A stretch of DNA of 64,000 nt, from assembly GCA_021442155.1 (NCBI GenBank), contig CM038214.1:53662514-53726513 (forward strand). Direction: 5' to 3'. Below the pieces are notes generated by a model. It saw nothing but the letters and a program-made list of their open reading frames with translations, did no database searches and had not been told where the DNA came from. Shown one piece after another: positions 51,480-63,480 of this stretch. Numbering within the stretch: position 1 is the first letter of the stretch; each line of letters opens with the position of its first letter. Source of the stretch: Cymbidium sinense. Lineage: Eukaryota > Streptophyta > Magnoliopsida > Asparagales > Orchidaceae. Position numbers and translations under genes: made by a program.

Positions 51480-52950
51480 TTCATTCATTACATGATAATA
51501 GAAATGGTTACATGAGAGAATTTTAGCTACAATAGTTGGCCTGAATTTCTCTAATACAAATAGAAGCTGCATCATCTTTGTAGGCCATAGTAGCCTACCT
51601 CTCTCATGCTTCATGGAGATGTTGAAGTACAACCTTATTGATTACACTCCAATGAAGAAAGAGTTTGCTCAAGTTTGGGCACATGAGCATCTACTTGTAA
51701 GCAATCTTCTTATGCATCTGTGACATCTTGTATGATCAAATCTTTCCTTTCTAGTAAAGATTGTTTTCTCTAATGTAGTTCTCTCAACTAAATAGAGATA
51801 TAAAGGACTTCCATCTATGCTATAATATCCCTTTAGAAGGATATGAAGGCTTTGAGACCATGTTCTAGATCTTAGCAAATTAGGGAGACTTGATGTGAAA
51901 TGGCATTGGCATATCTAACTAGACCTCCTTATAGGTAGTGCACAAAAAGTATAATCTGAATTCAATGTCTCTTTAAGGTGATTCCCATAGCTGTAATTCT
52001 CCTACTTGAGACTTAGAGTGGCAGCACAGTCTAGAAAAGCATTTTCTTCTACACAGAAGTTGGATAAATCTAGCAAAACTTCAAAGTCAGCACTTAGAAG
52101 TAATTGACGTAGGGCCGCTATTATATGATACAATCCTTTTGAAGGACTACCATGCAAGGGAGTTAAATCTCTCGGGCATATTCTAGAAACAAAACATGAA
52201 ATTTCCATGCCATATAATTATCTTTGAACTATATGTTTCGGACTAGATGTTGGGTGACTTTCTGCACAAGAATCAAGATATGAGGAGTCATCTTGGGTCA
52301 CACTCACCATCATCAATGTTGAATCTGATAAAAGTGGCTCAAAACTAGAAGCTACAGTGCCAGATCTTATGTATGTGTATTTTCTCTAATATATATATAT
52401 ATATATGAGCAGTACTAATAGGTTAGATGCATAATGGAGAAATTTCAGTAGTATCTGTGGATAATAACAACATGACATCACTCTCTTTTTGCTCTGCTGG
52501 TGGTTCAACTGCTATTCGTGAGGTAGGAATATGAATAGAGTTGTTTATATCTATAACTCATATATTAGAATCAACTAGTGGGGGGCTATGGATGTCCCTA
52601 TCATATTTTTTTGAGCAGATGAATTTTGACACCATCATTTTTGACTACATTTTTTATCATCTAATGCTCTTTTAGAAGCATTATTCATATGTGGTATAGG
52701 TTGGACCAGTCTAGTCTTTCACATTTTATGGTTGTATATGTAAAATCTTAGTTCCAAGAAAGAAGAGGAGGTATGGTGGATCAACATTAACCATAAATGA
52801 TTGACCCCTGTATGAGTTTTATGTGGAGCTATATAGAAACTAGAATGGGTCCCCAAACGAAGTGGGAAGGCCCATGCTGTAGAGGCTATTGCTAAATAGA
52901 CTGCTAGTGGAAGTGCACCCAAGGAATGAGTATCTATTATATCCATTATT
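51480..52950 (-). pseudogene. Unidentified decayed coding sequence, mostly one frame
   Basis: The minus strand reads as protein-like text over long runs. 52946-52719 is open (LGALPLAVYLAIASTAWAF). 52390-52215 is open (EPLLSDSTLMMVSV, YLDSCAESHPTSS). 52208-52002 follows (SRICPRDLTPLHGSPSKG, LLLDLSNFCVEENAF-like), then a further stretch to about 51480 broken by TAG, TGA and TAA at sites where Trp, Gln or Arg would fit (KGIL*HRWKSF, MCPNLSKLFLHWSVINKV). The pattern suggests an old coding sequence decayed by C-to-T change. I do not recognise the family; the repeat-rich setting favours a transposon-encoded protein. The LINE just downstream is a separate insertion. Confidence 0.45.
52389..52406. 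repeat. Short (TA)n run
   Basis: About nine TA repeats inside the unidentified coding relic. Confidence 0.9.
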
Positions 52951-53104
52951 GGTGGTAACCTATATATAGGTGTAGCTTGAGTTAATCCAAACTATCTAGC
53001 CACTCTATTGGGTTATAACCATCTAAAGGGACATCTTGACTATGTCTGGTTTTTAAACTAGTTATCTGACAATTAGGTCATAACTAGGCGGATAGTGAGT
53101 CGAT

Positions 53105-53116
53105 AGTGGGAGACAT
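53105..53116. repeat. Target-site duplication, left copy
   Basis: agtgggagacat occurs here and exactly again at 53779-53790, flanking the LINE fragment. Confidence 0.88.
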
Positions 53117-53778
53117 TATACAACAAGAACAACAAGCCTTAATCCCACTTGGTGGGGTTACATGAATCCTTCATCTCCATTGTGTCCTATTATGTGTCAA
53201 ATTCTCATTTAAATTAAGTATACTAAGATCATTTTTTTATACATCTTAACCAAGTCTTTTAGGTCTACCTCACCTTTCTTAACATAAGAAAAATCTAATG
53301 CATCTACTCTCTAATGATCATGGATAGCCAACGCTTTATGTGGCCAAACCATCTAAGGCGACTCTCCCTAATCTTATCTACCATGAGCTACTCCAACTTT
53401 TCTGAAATATACTCATTTTGCATTCTATCTCTAAGAGTAAATCCACTCATCCACCTAAGAATCCTCATCTCAACATTTAACTTAGTCTTATACTTCTCTT
53501 TTATTGGCCAACATTCACCATAAGTCATTATAGGTCTTACCACCATCTTATAAAATTTTCCCTTAAGTTTAAGTGAAACTTTTCTATCACATAATAGGCA
53601 GGATGCATTCCTCCACTTTTACCATCCAACTTGAATTCTACTAATAACATCTCCATCTATTTCACCATCATTTTGAATAGAGCCTAAATATAAACGCCAC
53701 ACTCTTATTAATGACTTGATCACCTAATGTCACACTACCACTAGAACTTCTACAACTAAAATTACACTCCATATATTC
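53117..53778 (-). mobile_element. 5'-truncated RTE LINE, third copy
   Basis: Minus-strand 3' end of the same RTE family as the other two LINEs. In element orientation it starts near the segment after the RT palm, passes through the region matching IQVGWLKWRNA and a KEKYK/EMRML segment, and ends in aaggcttgttgttcttg at 53117. It is 662 bp and 5'-truncated, as most LINE insertions are. Exact 12-bp copies of agtgggagacat border it on both sides, so these are its true ends. The plus-strand open frame 53314-53523 is its antisense shadow. Confidence 0.9.
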
Positions 53779-53790
53779 AGTGGGAGACAT

Positions 53791-54289
53791 GATGATCGAA
53801 TAAAATAGTCATAAAAAATATCTGTGGCTCTTAACATATCCTACCACCATCATAACTTGTCATGTATCTTGGCTATTCCATTTGGATCGCGGCCTTCAAT
53901 AAGCCCATATATGCTTTTCAATAGGCTTAGTGGAAGGCTTATCATCTGGTATTTTTGAGATAAACATTATAATCAACTTGCAATATATCTAGAACTAAAA
54001 AGCATATAGCTTTTAAGAGTCTTATAAATCAGTAAAAATATTTAGATTTATACATGAGCTATGCTTGTGGGATTTTTCCTATTTATACTTTTATGCAAAT
54101 TTAAATTTAAACTCACTCCCTCTGACTAGACAGAATCTAAATTTAGGTTTAGATCTGGCCTCTTTTGATATGCTTGTGGGCTTTGGACATGATGGATCTT
54201 ATTTTAGCTTAGATCCAACCCCTTTGGATATAATGGAATCTAAATTAAGGTTTTGGATCTGACCCCTTTCTATGATATATATGCCCACA
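53791..54289 (-). other. Presumed 3' part of the minus-strand gypsy relic
   Basis: Downstream of the integrase core in element orientation. A WRPRSKWNSQD-like stretch near 53890 may be the end of the polyprotein. Otherwise no motif; the plus-strand open frames 54065-54262 and 54253-54444 are chance or antisense. Confidence 0.35.
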
Positions 54290-54640
54290 ATATTAATTTA
54301 TCATGCCATTTTCTTTTATTTTTGGAAAGAATTTTCTTAAGCAGCTTAGTTAGTATTTTGTTGAATGCCTTGATCAAATCATTGGCTCTGGGATTATATA
54401 TTAAGAAATATCTCCAATCTATCTTATACTTTTTAATAAAATGATAGACTTTAGTATTCTTGAAGGTAATGCCATTGTCTAATATAATTCATCGAGTTAT
54501 TCTAAATCTATAGACAATATTGTCTCAAAAAAACTTTACTATATCACTTGCTTTAACTTCTCTTAATGGAATTGCATGGTTTTTGTGACCCCTTCTAAGA
54601 GGAACATAGAACATTTTTTAATTATTTTATTTCTTCTCTC
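54290..54640 (-). pseudogene. Gypsy (Tat/Ogre-like) integrase core remnant
   Basis: The minus strand reads AIPLREVKASDIVKF (about 54580-54535), YRFRITR, ILDNGITF (about 54480) with the second catalytic Asp, then ANDLIKAFNKILTKLLKK (about 54380-54325). In active elements that last place has A-[E]-A-x-N with the catalytic Glu; here the Glu position reads Ile/Lys, so it is lost. One or two frame changes. The family inserts retroelement DNA; this copy is dead. It lies about 280 bp from a protease remnant on the same strand, with no RT between them. Confidence 0.75.
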
Positions 54641-54901
54641 CTTGGAGTTGATAAGGCTTTTATATGTGCTTTTGGTATTAAGATTATTTTCATAGCCTTA
54701 TCAGAAACCTGAGACTTAGATTATCTTATTAGAGAAATGCATGTTTTTTCTAATTATTTAGTCACACGACTGGTACTAGCCTCTTCTTTCTTTTAACTAG
54801 TTGAGGCCCTCTTGGGTACAATAGACCTTAAGGTTTGGTGCATTATTCATTAAAACCTTGTAAGAATATTATGCTCTTATTGAGGTATTGTGCATCCAAA
54901 G
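54641..54901 (-). other. Junction between protease and integrase remnants (RT missing)
   Basis: Only about 260 bp separate protease and integrase, where a complete element would have RT and RNase H (about 2 kb or more). No RT motif is seen, so an internal deletion is inferred. Confidence 0.6.
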
Positions 54902-55270
54902 CTAATTCCTAAGTGTCTTTGTTGTTAGGAGATTAATTGAAACACCTAGGTTAATCAACACTTTCTTTATGCATGTAGAATTGATTTCAGCCATAACATA
55001 GAGAGGTCGATTGTGTTCAATTATTTCAAGTAGTAAATCCTTATCATTAAAAGTGATAGTTGCTCGCTTTTGCAAGGTAAGATTTTCTTTCATCCTTTCT
55101 TCAGCAAAAAATGCTTCATATTGCTCTAGGCATTTCAAGGCTTTTATTAAGGCCTCTTGCATATCTTGGGATAACATCAGAGCATCATATATACTTAATA
55201 GAGTAGTAAACTTGGATAAGTGTGCTAGAGTGTTATATTATACTCTTATTTTGGTAGACTTTTAGGGTTT
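54902..55270 (-). pseudogene. Gypsy aspartic protease remnant
   Basis: An open minus-strand frame (55177-54902) reads ALIKALKCLEQYEAFFAEE, ATITFNDKDLLLEI, HNRPLYVMAEI and then KVLINLGVSINLLTTKTL. The last motif corresponds to the 'ILIDGGSAVN' active site of Tat-like proteases, with the Asp-Gly-Gly core changed to Asn-Leu-Gly, so it is inactive. The same order is seen on the plus strand at 63.0-63.3 kb, so both come from one family. Confidence 0.8.
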
Positions 55271-56092
55271 AGCTATTGGTGGAGGTAAGACATCTTCATT
55301 AATTTAAATTTATTTACCTTTTACACTAGCTTTCTATGGTTGAGTTGGAGGAATTTTTTTTTTTACTTTTTAATTGCACCTATATTACTTCTTTTTCCTA
55401 GCTTTCTTCATCAGAAGAAGTTTTTGAGCTCTGTAGCTCTTTGGAATTCCTAGAGTCTTCATGACTCTCAGAATTACTATTTAATTCAAGTCATAGCTTC
55501 TTAGAGCCTGTTTATTTTTCTATTTGATAGGCTTTTCTTTGGGAAAACATAGCTCTTCTTCAAAATTAGTTAAAGTTGTAACCATACTTATCATTCGACA
55601 TGTTTCTTTTACAACTTCTTCTTCAGGTTCTTCTAAGATCATACTTCAGCTGTCCGAGGAGGATGCCTCATGGTCATGCTTACTCAGAGAAAAGAAAGCA
55701 TGTTCTAGAATAAATGGCTCCTTAGATTCTCTGTTGAGTGAGTTGATAATGATAGGTTTCAATTTAGGCTTTGTTACAATCTTATTGTTAACTAGCATCA
55801 TCATAACTACCTTTGATAGCCTATTAAAAACATAGCCCATTTTTTGAGGTTAAGGCATTAGCACCCAGCCTAAGCTCATTAGGAATGATCATATTTGACC
55901 CTTTTTTCCTTTGCATGAAAATTTCTTAAATGCCATTAGCATTCCAATACCATTAGTGATAGGTTCAGTTATAAGTTCAATAGGTAAAAATTGAACAACT
56001 TTGAAGATTGTTCTAAACAGGACCAACATAACTAGCATTGATGAAAGCTTGAGGGAATCTAATAGTTGATTGATATTAAAGCCACCAATCAA
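55271..56092 (-). pseudogene. Gypsy gag-protease linker remnant
   Basis: The minus strand contains FILEHAFFSLSKHDHEASSS (about 55730-55660). After a frame change comes an acidic segment (LEEPEEEVVKETCRMI, then LTNFEEELCFPKEKPIK at about 55580-55530). The same segment occurs on the plus strand at 62540-62660 (MEEPEKEILKEMCHVI, LTNSEEELCFPREKPI). The shared segment links the two elements. Decayed by stops; the boundary with LTR-like sequence near 56100 is approximate. Confidence 0.7.
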
Positions 56093-56099
56093 TTATAAA

Positions 56100-59030
56100 T
56101 CCATCATTGAACCTTTCTCAACACTTAATTGACACTTACTCAACCAAATTAATCCCAATTGGTTCACCTGACCCAATTGAACCTAAATGACTAATTTGAT
56201 TCAAACTTTAATCGAACTGAAATTAGATTAAATCAACTCATCCAATCTCTTCCAAAATGATTGTCGATCATCATTGATTACCTAATTGCAATCAAGTAGG
56301 TCAAACCAAGCCAATTTGTCCACTTAACCCAAGTTGACCCACTTTGACCTAAAGGGCCAAATTGTTCCAAATCTCATTCAAATCCAAATTAAGCATAACC
56401 AATGCCTCTAATCAATCATAAATTGACTATTGAACATATACAATCACTAATTGATGCTAATTTGACTAATCCAACCCAATTGACCTACTTATCCGCTGGT
56501 GTGGGTAACCAATGCCTCTAATCAATCATAAATTGATTATTAAACATCTACAATCACTAATTGATGCCAATTTGACTAAGCCAACCCAATTGACCTCTAA
56601 TCAATAATAAAAGATCAAATTGAACCAAAACTCATTCTAATCTAAATTAATTCAAGCCAACATCTATAATCATTCCCAAATAATTAATCAAACATAGACC
56701 AACCATTCATTCAACTCAATTTGACCAATTTGATCCATTTGGCCTAAATGAACCCATATGAACCAAACCCAAATCCACTTCAAATTGAATCAAACTAATT
56801 GTACCAATGCATTCCAAATGACCAATTAAACATAACCCAAGTGCCCTCTTGACTCAATTAGGTCAATTGGTTAACCTAAATCAATTAAACCCAAATTGAA
56901 CTATGTAGGTAAAAATGAGCCAAACTTAACCAAACTTGGTATGACTCATCGTTAGGCCACCATTGACCAACTCAAGTGGACCCAACCCAAGGTGACCCGA
57001 TTCAGCCCAAACTAAGTCAACCAAGGGTTCTAAATAAGATAAAAAAATATAAAATATAAATTTCCAACCCCTACCTATTAGGCTTAGCCATTGACCAAGG
57101 TGAGGTCCCTCTCACCTTGGCCGACCTTTGGTTCAGCCTAAAGGACTTTTCTTTCGACTAGCCATCAAACTCTCATTACCACTAAGGGGCCTCCACCTTA
57201 TCAATCCCATGCCAATTTTGGCATTCCCACCAGCGGATCGACTGCCATGACCTAAACCAACCTCTTTGGTTAGTTCACATGGGGAAGATGGTATACACCT
57301 CCTCTCAAATCCAAAATGATCAAAGAGCTTACACAGACAAGGATGATTAGTCCCCAAGCACCCCTAGAACTCCCCATGCACCTGATTACTAGTGAGACAG
57401 CTTTCTCTCATCCCGAGCACCCACTCCATCCAAACTCACCTAAACTCCACCAAAAATTTAATTAACTCTGGCCACACCTTCCTCAAGCTTTGGCAAACCC
57501 AAATGAATTGAATCCCAATTGACTAGATCAAACCTTCAATTATGAATAACTCTACGAAGTTTCATGGTGGTGCTTGGTCCAAAGCGAGCTTCTTAACAAG
57601 GCTTTGCCTCTTTATGGTGAAGCTACCTCGTCCAACGCAGTCATGAGCTCTAGTGAGATAAATTCAACAAAACCATTGAAACTGTAGGAATTTTTATCTT
57701 TTATGTGATTTCCAATGTAGGATTCCTTTAGATTGAGCCCCTGATCATTTTAGTGTCAATTTTTTTTTATAAAATGAGCTCGAAGAGCTTGGATCATGGC
57801 AAAAACGAATGGTGTTGGTCTTTCCTAACTGGACGATAACAAATCATCAACCATTTATTTTGCATAATTAGTATTGATCATCGCATTAGATTCTCCTTAT
57901 TTTTTCTTTTCAAAATTACATGATTAATCTCCATCATATGATCCATGATTAGACGGCGGAGATGAAAGCGCATCCATCACCGCTAAGTTAGGAACCGCAT
58001 CAGACAATTTGAATAGCCCACGTGGAAAGTGCTGCCACATCAGCCACTGCGTAGTGCTGACTAAGTAAATGGATTAATTAGGGTTAAAATATGATTTAAT
58101 TAACTAGAAATTTAAAATATCATAAATAATTTAAAGAAAAATTAGAAAAATACAAATAAACTCATTTTTGGAAAGCTTAAACATAGTAGAATGTAGAAAA
58201 AAAAATAAAATCCCTTAATCTTGCCCACTGAATAGTTTTAAATTAAGCTTTGAACTTTTAATTAATTATATTAATTAAGCCTTAATTACTTGGCTAATTA
58301 GCCTGAGATTTTATCTGATTATTCATTGAGATGACCTCTCTCTCCCATGACAAAGTGGATTAAGGGAACTTATTTTTCAAATCGTAATCACCTACTTTAA
58401 GCATTTAATAATTATCAAAAATTGAAATTTTTTTGAAATTTTTTAGGGATTTTTAATTAATCATAAAAATATAAAGGGTGGCTAGAGAAAAATAATTGGG
58501 ACTTTTGATCCTATTTATTCTTCCAAAATAACCCCTAAGAGAATTTAATGAATTAATTAAATATTTTAGTTAAATTAGGAAATAGATAACCTTTGAAATT
58601 AATTTAATTGATCAAAATTCCTAATTAAACCTCTGTATGTTTTTAGCTAACATAAAGATCCCTTAATGAAATCAAGTGTCTCCATTGGTGTAGAGAGTTT
58701 TGAAAGTAATTAATTAATTTGAATTTCTTATTAATTTAATTAATCATTAGTCATGAGCCTAATTGCATTAGAACCTTAGGTCATTATTGATTTTATCTTC
58801 CATCATTTCATCATAATTTGCAAGCCCTTGATTAATAGTTAATCAAACTATAGAAGCTTTTTTGGTAGGAAATTTGAATGGTTAAATAATGGGATAAAAT
58901 TTATTTAAATCATAAAATCACTTTGGATTCCTTTACACTTCTTAATGAACAAAGAGGGGTAAGGGTAATCCAAATCACTTAATATTTTCCTTAGGTTTAA
59001 ATAACTCAAAATCCCAATCTTAAGTCAAAA
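56100..59030. mobile_element. LTR-like block of the Tat-type gypsy family (copy C)
   Basis: 56.1-57.0 kb has the cccaattgacc and ttgaccaa word-rich text shared with 38.2-39.1 kb, with a local ~115-bp duplication (ccaatgcctctaatcaatcata at 56400 and 56509). 57.0-58.1 kb is GC-richer, with gccacatcagccactg near 58035. 58.65-59.03 kb matches 26.99-27.25 kb. No gene was found; the minus open frame 57133-57357 has no motif. It probably belongs to the plus-strand element starting near 61 kb, which makes it part of a long 5' LTR. Confidence 0.5.
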
Positions 59031-59471
59031 CAAATAACTAATAAAATAATAAATAAATAATAAATAAATAATACTAAAAAAATAAAAACAAATAAAAAAT
59101 AAAAAATAAAAACTAATAACTACTATAATAATAATAACTAATAATAATAAATAAAAAAAATAAAACTAAATAATAAATAATAAAAATAATAAAAAAACTA
59201 ACTAATAAAAAAAATAACTAAAAAAAACTAATAACAAAACTAAAATAAATAATAATAAAATAATCATAACTAAATAATAAAAAATAAAAAAAGCTAATAA
59301 AAAATAATAACTAATACAAAAAACTAAAAAAAAAACTAAACTAATAATAACTAACTAATAACTAACAACTAATAATAAAAAAATAACCTAACTAAAAACT
59401 AATAAAAACTAACAAAACTAACTAACTAATAATAATAACTAAACTAAAAACAAAAATAATAATAATAAAAC

Positions 59472-59519
<48 letters not shown>

Positions 59520-59827
59520 AATAAAAAAATAAAAAAATAAAAAAATAACTAATAAATAAAATTAATAAAACTAGGAAAATAAAATAAAAATAATAAAAGA
59601 TAAAATAACTAATAATAAAAAATAAAAAATATTAATAAAAATAAAATAATCTAAAATAACTAATAATAATAATAACTAAAAACCTAAATAAACTAATAAA
59701 TATATAATTTAACTAAAAAAAGTAAACTAATAAAAAGCTAATATTAAAAATATAATAATAATAAAATTAATAAAAATAACTTAAAAAATAAGAAAATTAA
59801 AACAACAATAATAAATAAATAATAATA

Positions 59828-59897
<70 letters not shown>

Positions 59898-60288
59898 CTA
59901 ACATAATATTAACAAATAAATAATAAAAAGAAATAACTAAAATTAAAAACCTAATAGTACTAATAACTAATAATAAATAAACTAAAAAATAACTAATTAA
60001 TAAATAAATAAACTAAATAATACTATTAACTAAAACTAATAAAAATTAATAATAATAATAACTAAAAAAACCTAAATAATAAAATAAATTAAAATAATAA
60101 ACTAAAATATAAATACTAATAATAATTAAACAAATAAAACTAATAAAATTAATAATAAATAATAATAACTAATAATAAAAATAATAAATAATAACTAAAT
60201 AAAAATAAAAATATTAAATAAAAAAACTAATAAAATAATAAAATAATAAATATAAATAATAATGATAATAATAATAATAATAATAAAA

Positions 60289-60325
<37 letters not shown>

Positions 60326-60554
60326 CTAAAAAAAAATATACTAACTAATAAATAATAATAATAATAATAATAAAGTAATAACATAAATAATAAAAAATAA
60401 TAACTAATAACAATAATAATAATAAATAACTAACTAATAAAAATTAAAAAAATAATAAAATAAAATAATAATAATAATAACTAATAATAATAATAATAAT
60501 AATAATATATTAAAAACTAATAACTAAATAAACTAACTAACTAATAATAAAATA

Positions 60555-60639
<85 letters not shown>

Positions 60640-60674
60640 GAAAATAATAAAATAATAATAAATAATATAATAAC

Positions 60675-60770
<96 letters not shown>

Positions 60771-60775
60771 CTAAA
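59031..60775. repeat. 1.7-kb AAT/ACT-rich low-complexity tract
   Basis: Almost only A and T with c in 'act': continuous taataa, ctaataat and aaataaa words. Pure AAT runs lie at about 59457-59517, 59829-59894, 60550-60637 and 60674-60770. No coding content is possible. It separates LTR-like sequence from the gag remnant. Confidence 0.95.
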
Positions 60776-61040
60776 TTGTTATGCTACCAAAATAAATAAA
60801 ATTTATAAAATTGCCCAAAATATGGTGTTCCTAAGACACACTGGGGCATAACACCATAGGAACTACAACACAACAATTATCTCATAGAAATTATGTTAAA
60901 ATGAATAATCTTATAGTTGAAATGGGAGGCATACAAAATGCTTTGCCTAATATACCAGCAACTACAACATAGAGGTAGGAACTTCTAGGAGACCTATAGT
61001 GAACACTTATCAAGAAGTTGATGTTATCACTAAATCCTAA
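60776..61040. other. Leader before gag; primer-binding site not identified
   Basis: cctaagacacactggggc at about 60830 is the only LTR-junction-like text. No clear primer-binding site. Confidence 0.35.
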
Positions 61041-62130
61041 ATGGAAGATCTCATCATTCAAAAGATCAAAGCAGTGATAGCTTTAAAAACTACTGATCAA
61101 TTAATTGGAAATGGTTGATCGCATTCGACCTAGTATGACCAAGCACAATACCCTAGAGGGTATGTTGTGCTAAAGTTTAAAACCATTTTAGGCACAAAAA
61201 ACTCACAGAAACACTTGGCTCAATTTAAAGCATCGTAGAAATCTCGGAGGAAATGATGCCATAATACTACTATAATTTATTAGTAGCCTTACACACATAA
61301 TTTTTGAATGGTATGCTGAGTTACTTAATGACTCAGTAATAATCTTCGCTGAGATAGAAACACTTTTCATCAAGAGATTTGTAGGAGCTACAAAAAAAGT
61401 AATAATTGTAAATCTCACCTTGGAAAAGAGAAGAAAAGATGAGTGTTATCAAGTATATTACTAGATAGAGAAATCTAAGCATGAGATGTGACCAATAGCT
61501 CACAAAAAAAGCATGCAATAACTCCTCTTGGGAATATTGATGTTCAAATGACCCCATATCTAGCTATGGCTACCATTAACACATTCCAAGAATTACAGCA
61601 TAGCATAGCCAAGTTCAAAAGTTTGCCCAAACAAAAAGGGCTTAATATTGATTATAAAAAATAACAACCACTTTGAAAAAGGGAAACAACTAAAGTCTGG
61701 CGACTCAAAAAGGAATGATGTGAATACATCATTCACATTCAAGTGGATAAGAAGGAAAATGGAGATATGACAACCTCATGACCAGCAACATCCTCGTGAC
61801 CAATAGCAAAGATGGTAGAGGAAAAGAAAAAAGAATCAACCTTCCAAGAGAAAATGTCTAAGCATTACTCATTTAAAAGGGAATGTATTGCTAAAATATT
61901 TAGACATGCCCTGAAATTGGGATTATAGTTGCCAAACCCATGATGGCTAGATGAAGTAGACAAGATTCATGATCCTAATTATTATCCACTCCATAGGCTC
62001 ATAAGTCATCCAATTGAAGATTATTTTGTCTTGAAGGATTGTGTAGAAAAGAGCTATCAAAATGGATTAGTCACTTTATTAGATACTATATTAATAAACC
62101 CTAAAAATAAAAAGGTGAAAGTTATTATGC
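61041..62130 (+). pseudogene. Gypsy (Tat-like) gag remnant
   Basis: The plus strand reads GTKNSQKHLAQFKAS (about 61190-61230), then FEWYAELLNDSVIIFAEIE (about 61304-61360), TLFIKRFVGATKKV (about 61360-61400) and NLTLEKRRKDE (about 61411-61443), the order of the Retrotrans_gag capsid domain. The C-terminal part has DKIHDPNYYPLHRL and SHPIEDYFVLKDC (about 61965-62043), where the family has a CHxxxH/C knuckle-like 'H.ie.C..LK' motif. Several stops and shifts, so it is dead. The minus-strand open frames 61203-61418 and 61333-61557 are antisense shadows. Confidence 0.82.
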
Positions 62131-62780
62131 CCGTCAAGATACAAAGATAAAAAATGGTAAAGCTCAAAGTATAAGGGATAAGGGCAAAGCCCACCAAACA
62201 GAAGAAGAAGGGGAAGGTGGTTGGGAAATCTTCATCTTAAAGAAAACTAAATGAATGATCAATATTGTTCTAACAATATAAGGTATTTGGTGGAAGAATT
62301 CTTTAGAGCCTGAACTCGATCCAAAAATGAACTTCCCCAATACAAGGAAATTTTTATATAATATGAAGAAATAGGAAAAATTCGATCAGCCTTCTTCATC
62401 GAAGCCCTATAAATCTAAGAAGAAAAGGTGGACTTAAAAGCTAAAGTCTCAAACTCAAAATATGATAAACTCTTTAGAGGAATATGAACAACATCCTCAA
62501 GGCCAATTGAGCTAGAAGATTACATGGCCCATTTAAAGCTCGACATGGAAGAACCTGAAAAAGAAATTTTGAAAGAAATGTGTCATGTCATAAATGTGAT
62601 CATGACTTTAACTAACTCTGAGGAAGAATTATGCTTTCCCAGAGAAAAGCCTATAAATCAAAGAGTCAAGTCAGGCTCAAAGAAACTAGTTTTGAAAGTC
62701 CTCAAAACCTTGAGAATTTTGAGAGGGCACAAAATTCAAAGACTTTTTCTAATAAAGAAGATCAAATAGAAAAAGTAACC
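62131..62780 (+). pseudogene. Gypsy gag-protease linker remnant
   Basis: The open stretch 62524-62769 has MEEPEKEILKEMCHVI and LTNSEEELCFPREKPI, the same acidic linker as on the minus strand at 55.5 kb. Upstream (62150-62250) is a lysine-rich stretch. It leads directly to the protease remnant. Confidence 0.7.
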
Positions 62781-63480
62781 AAGTCTAGTTAAGGAGTAGA
62801 AAAAGAATTCCTCCACCTATGTAATGAAAAGTTAGTGATAAAAGCAAAGAAATTCAAGTCAATGAAAATGCCTTACCCCCATCACCCACTAAACCTCCAT
62901 AGTCTACCAAAATAGGAGTATACTATTATATTGTGGACCATTAATGAAAGGTCCCTACTTTACTAAGTATCTATAATGCTCTCATGTTGTCTAAAGATAT
63001 ATGTGAGACATTAATCAAAGCATTACAAAACCAAGATCAGTATGAAGCATTTTTCGCTAAAGAAAAAAAATGAATTAGGACTTAACCTCTCAAAAGTTAG
63101 CAACCATTACATTTAGTGAGAATGACTTGCTATTGGGTGATCAACATGATTAGCCTCTTTATGATATAGCTAAAGCAATACTATTTCAATAAAAGAGATA
63201 TTGATTGATCTAGGTCAAAATCTTGTAATAGTTAAAATGCTATGAGGACTAGCTTTAGATGACCACTACTTAGATAAAAGTATAGTATTCTTATAAGGAT
63301 TTAAAAAAGGACAAAACCTTAAAGTCTCTTATCTTACCCATACTCTTCAAGAAATTATACAAATAAGCTAATTTCATGTGATCGAAGCCCAAGTTGCTTA
63401 AAAAGCACTCCTTGGTAGGCCATGGATTCATTAACACAACATAGTGCTTTTAACTCTTTATCAATGTATGAAGTCTATTC
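62781..63480 (+). pseudogene. Gypsy aspartic protease remnant
   Basis: The plus strand reads LATITFSENDLLLGD (about 63105-63150), then KEILIDLGQNLVI (about 63195-63235) in place of the 'ILIDGGSAVN' active site. LLGRPWIH at about 63410-63435 and a closing LYQC follow. The Asp is kept but the following Gly-Ser is not. Several in-frame stops. The order agrees with the minus-strand copy at 54.9 kb. Confidence 0.75.

Noticed and set aside
53314..53523. Plus-strand open frame of 69 codons
   Set aside because: Antisense shadow of the minus-strand LINE fragment.
57133..57357. Minus-strand open frame in LTR-like copy C
   Set aside because: No motif; GC-richer LTR-like sequence on both strands.
61203..61557. 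Two minus-strand open frames
   Set aside because: Antisense to the recognisable gag motifs on the plus strand.
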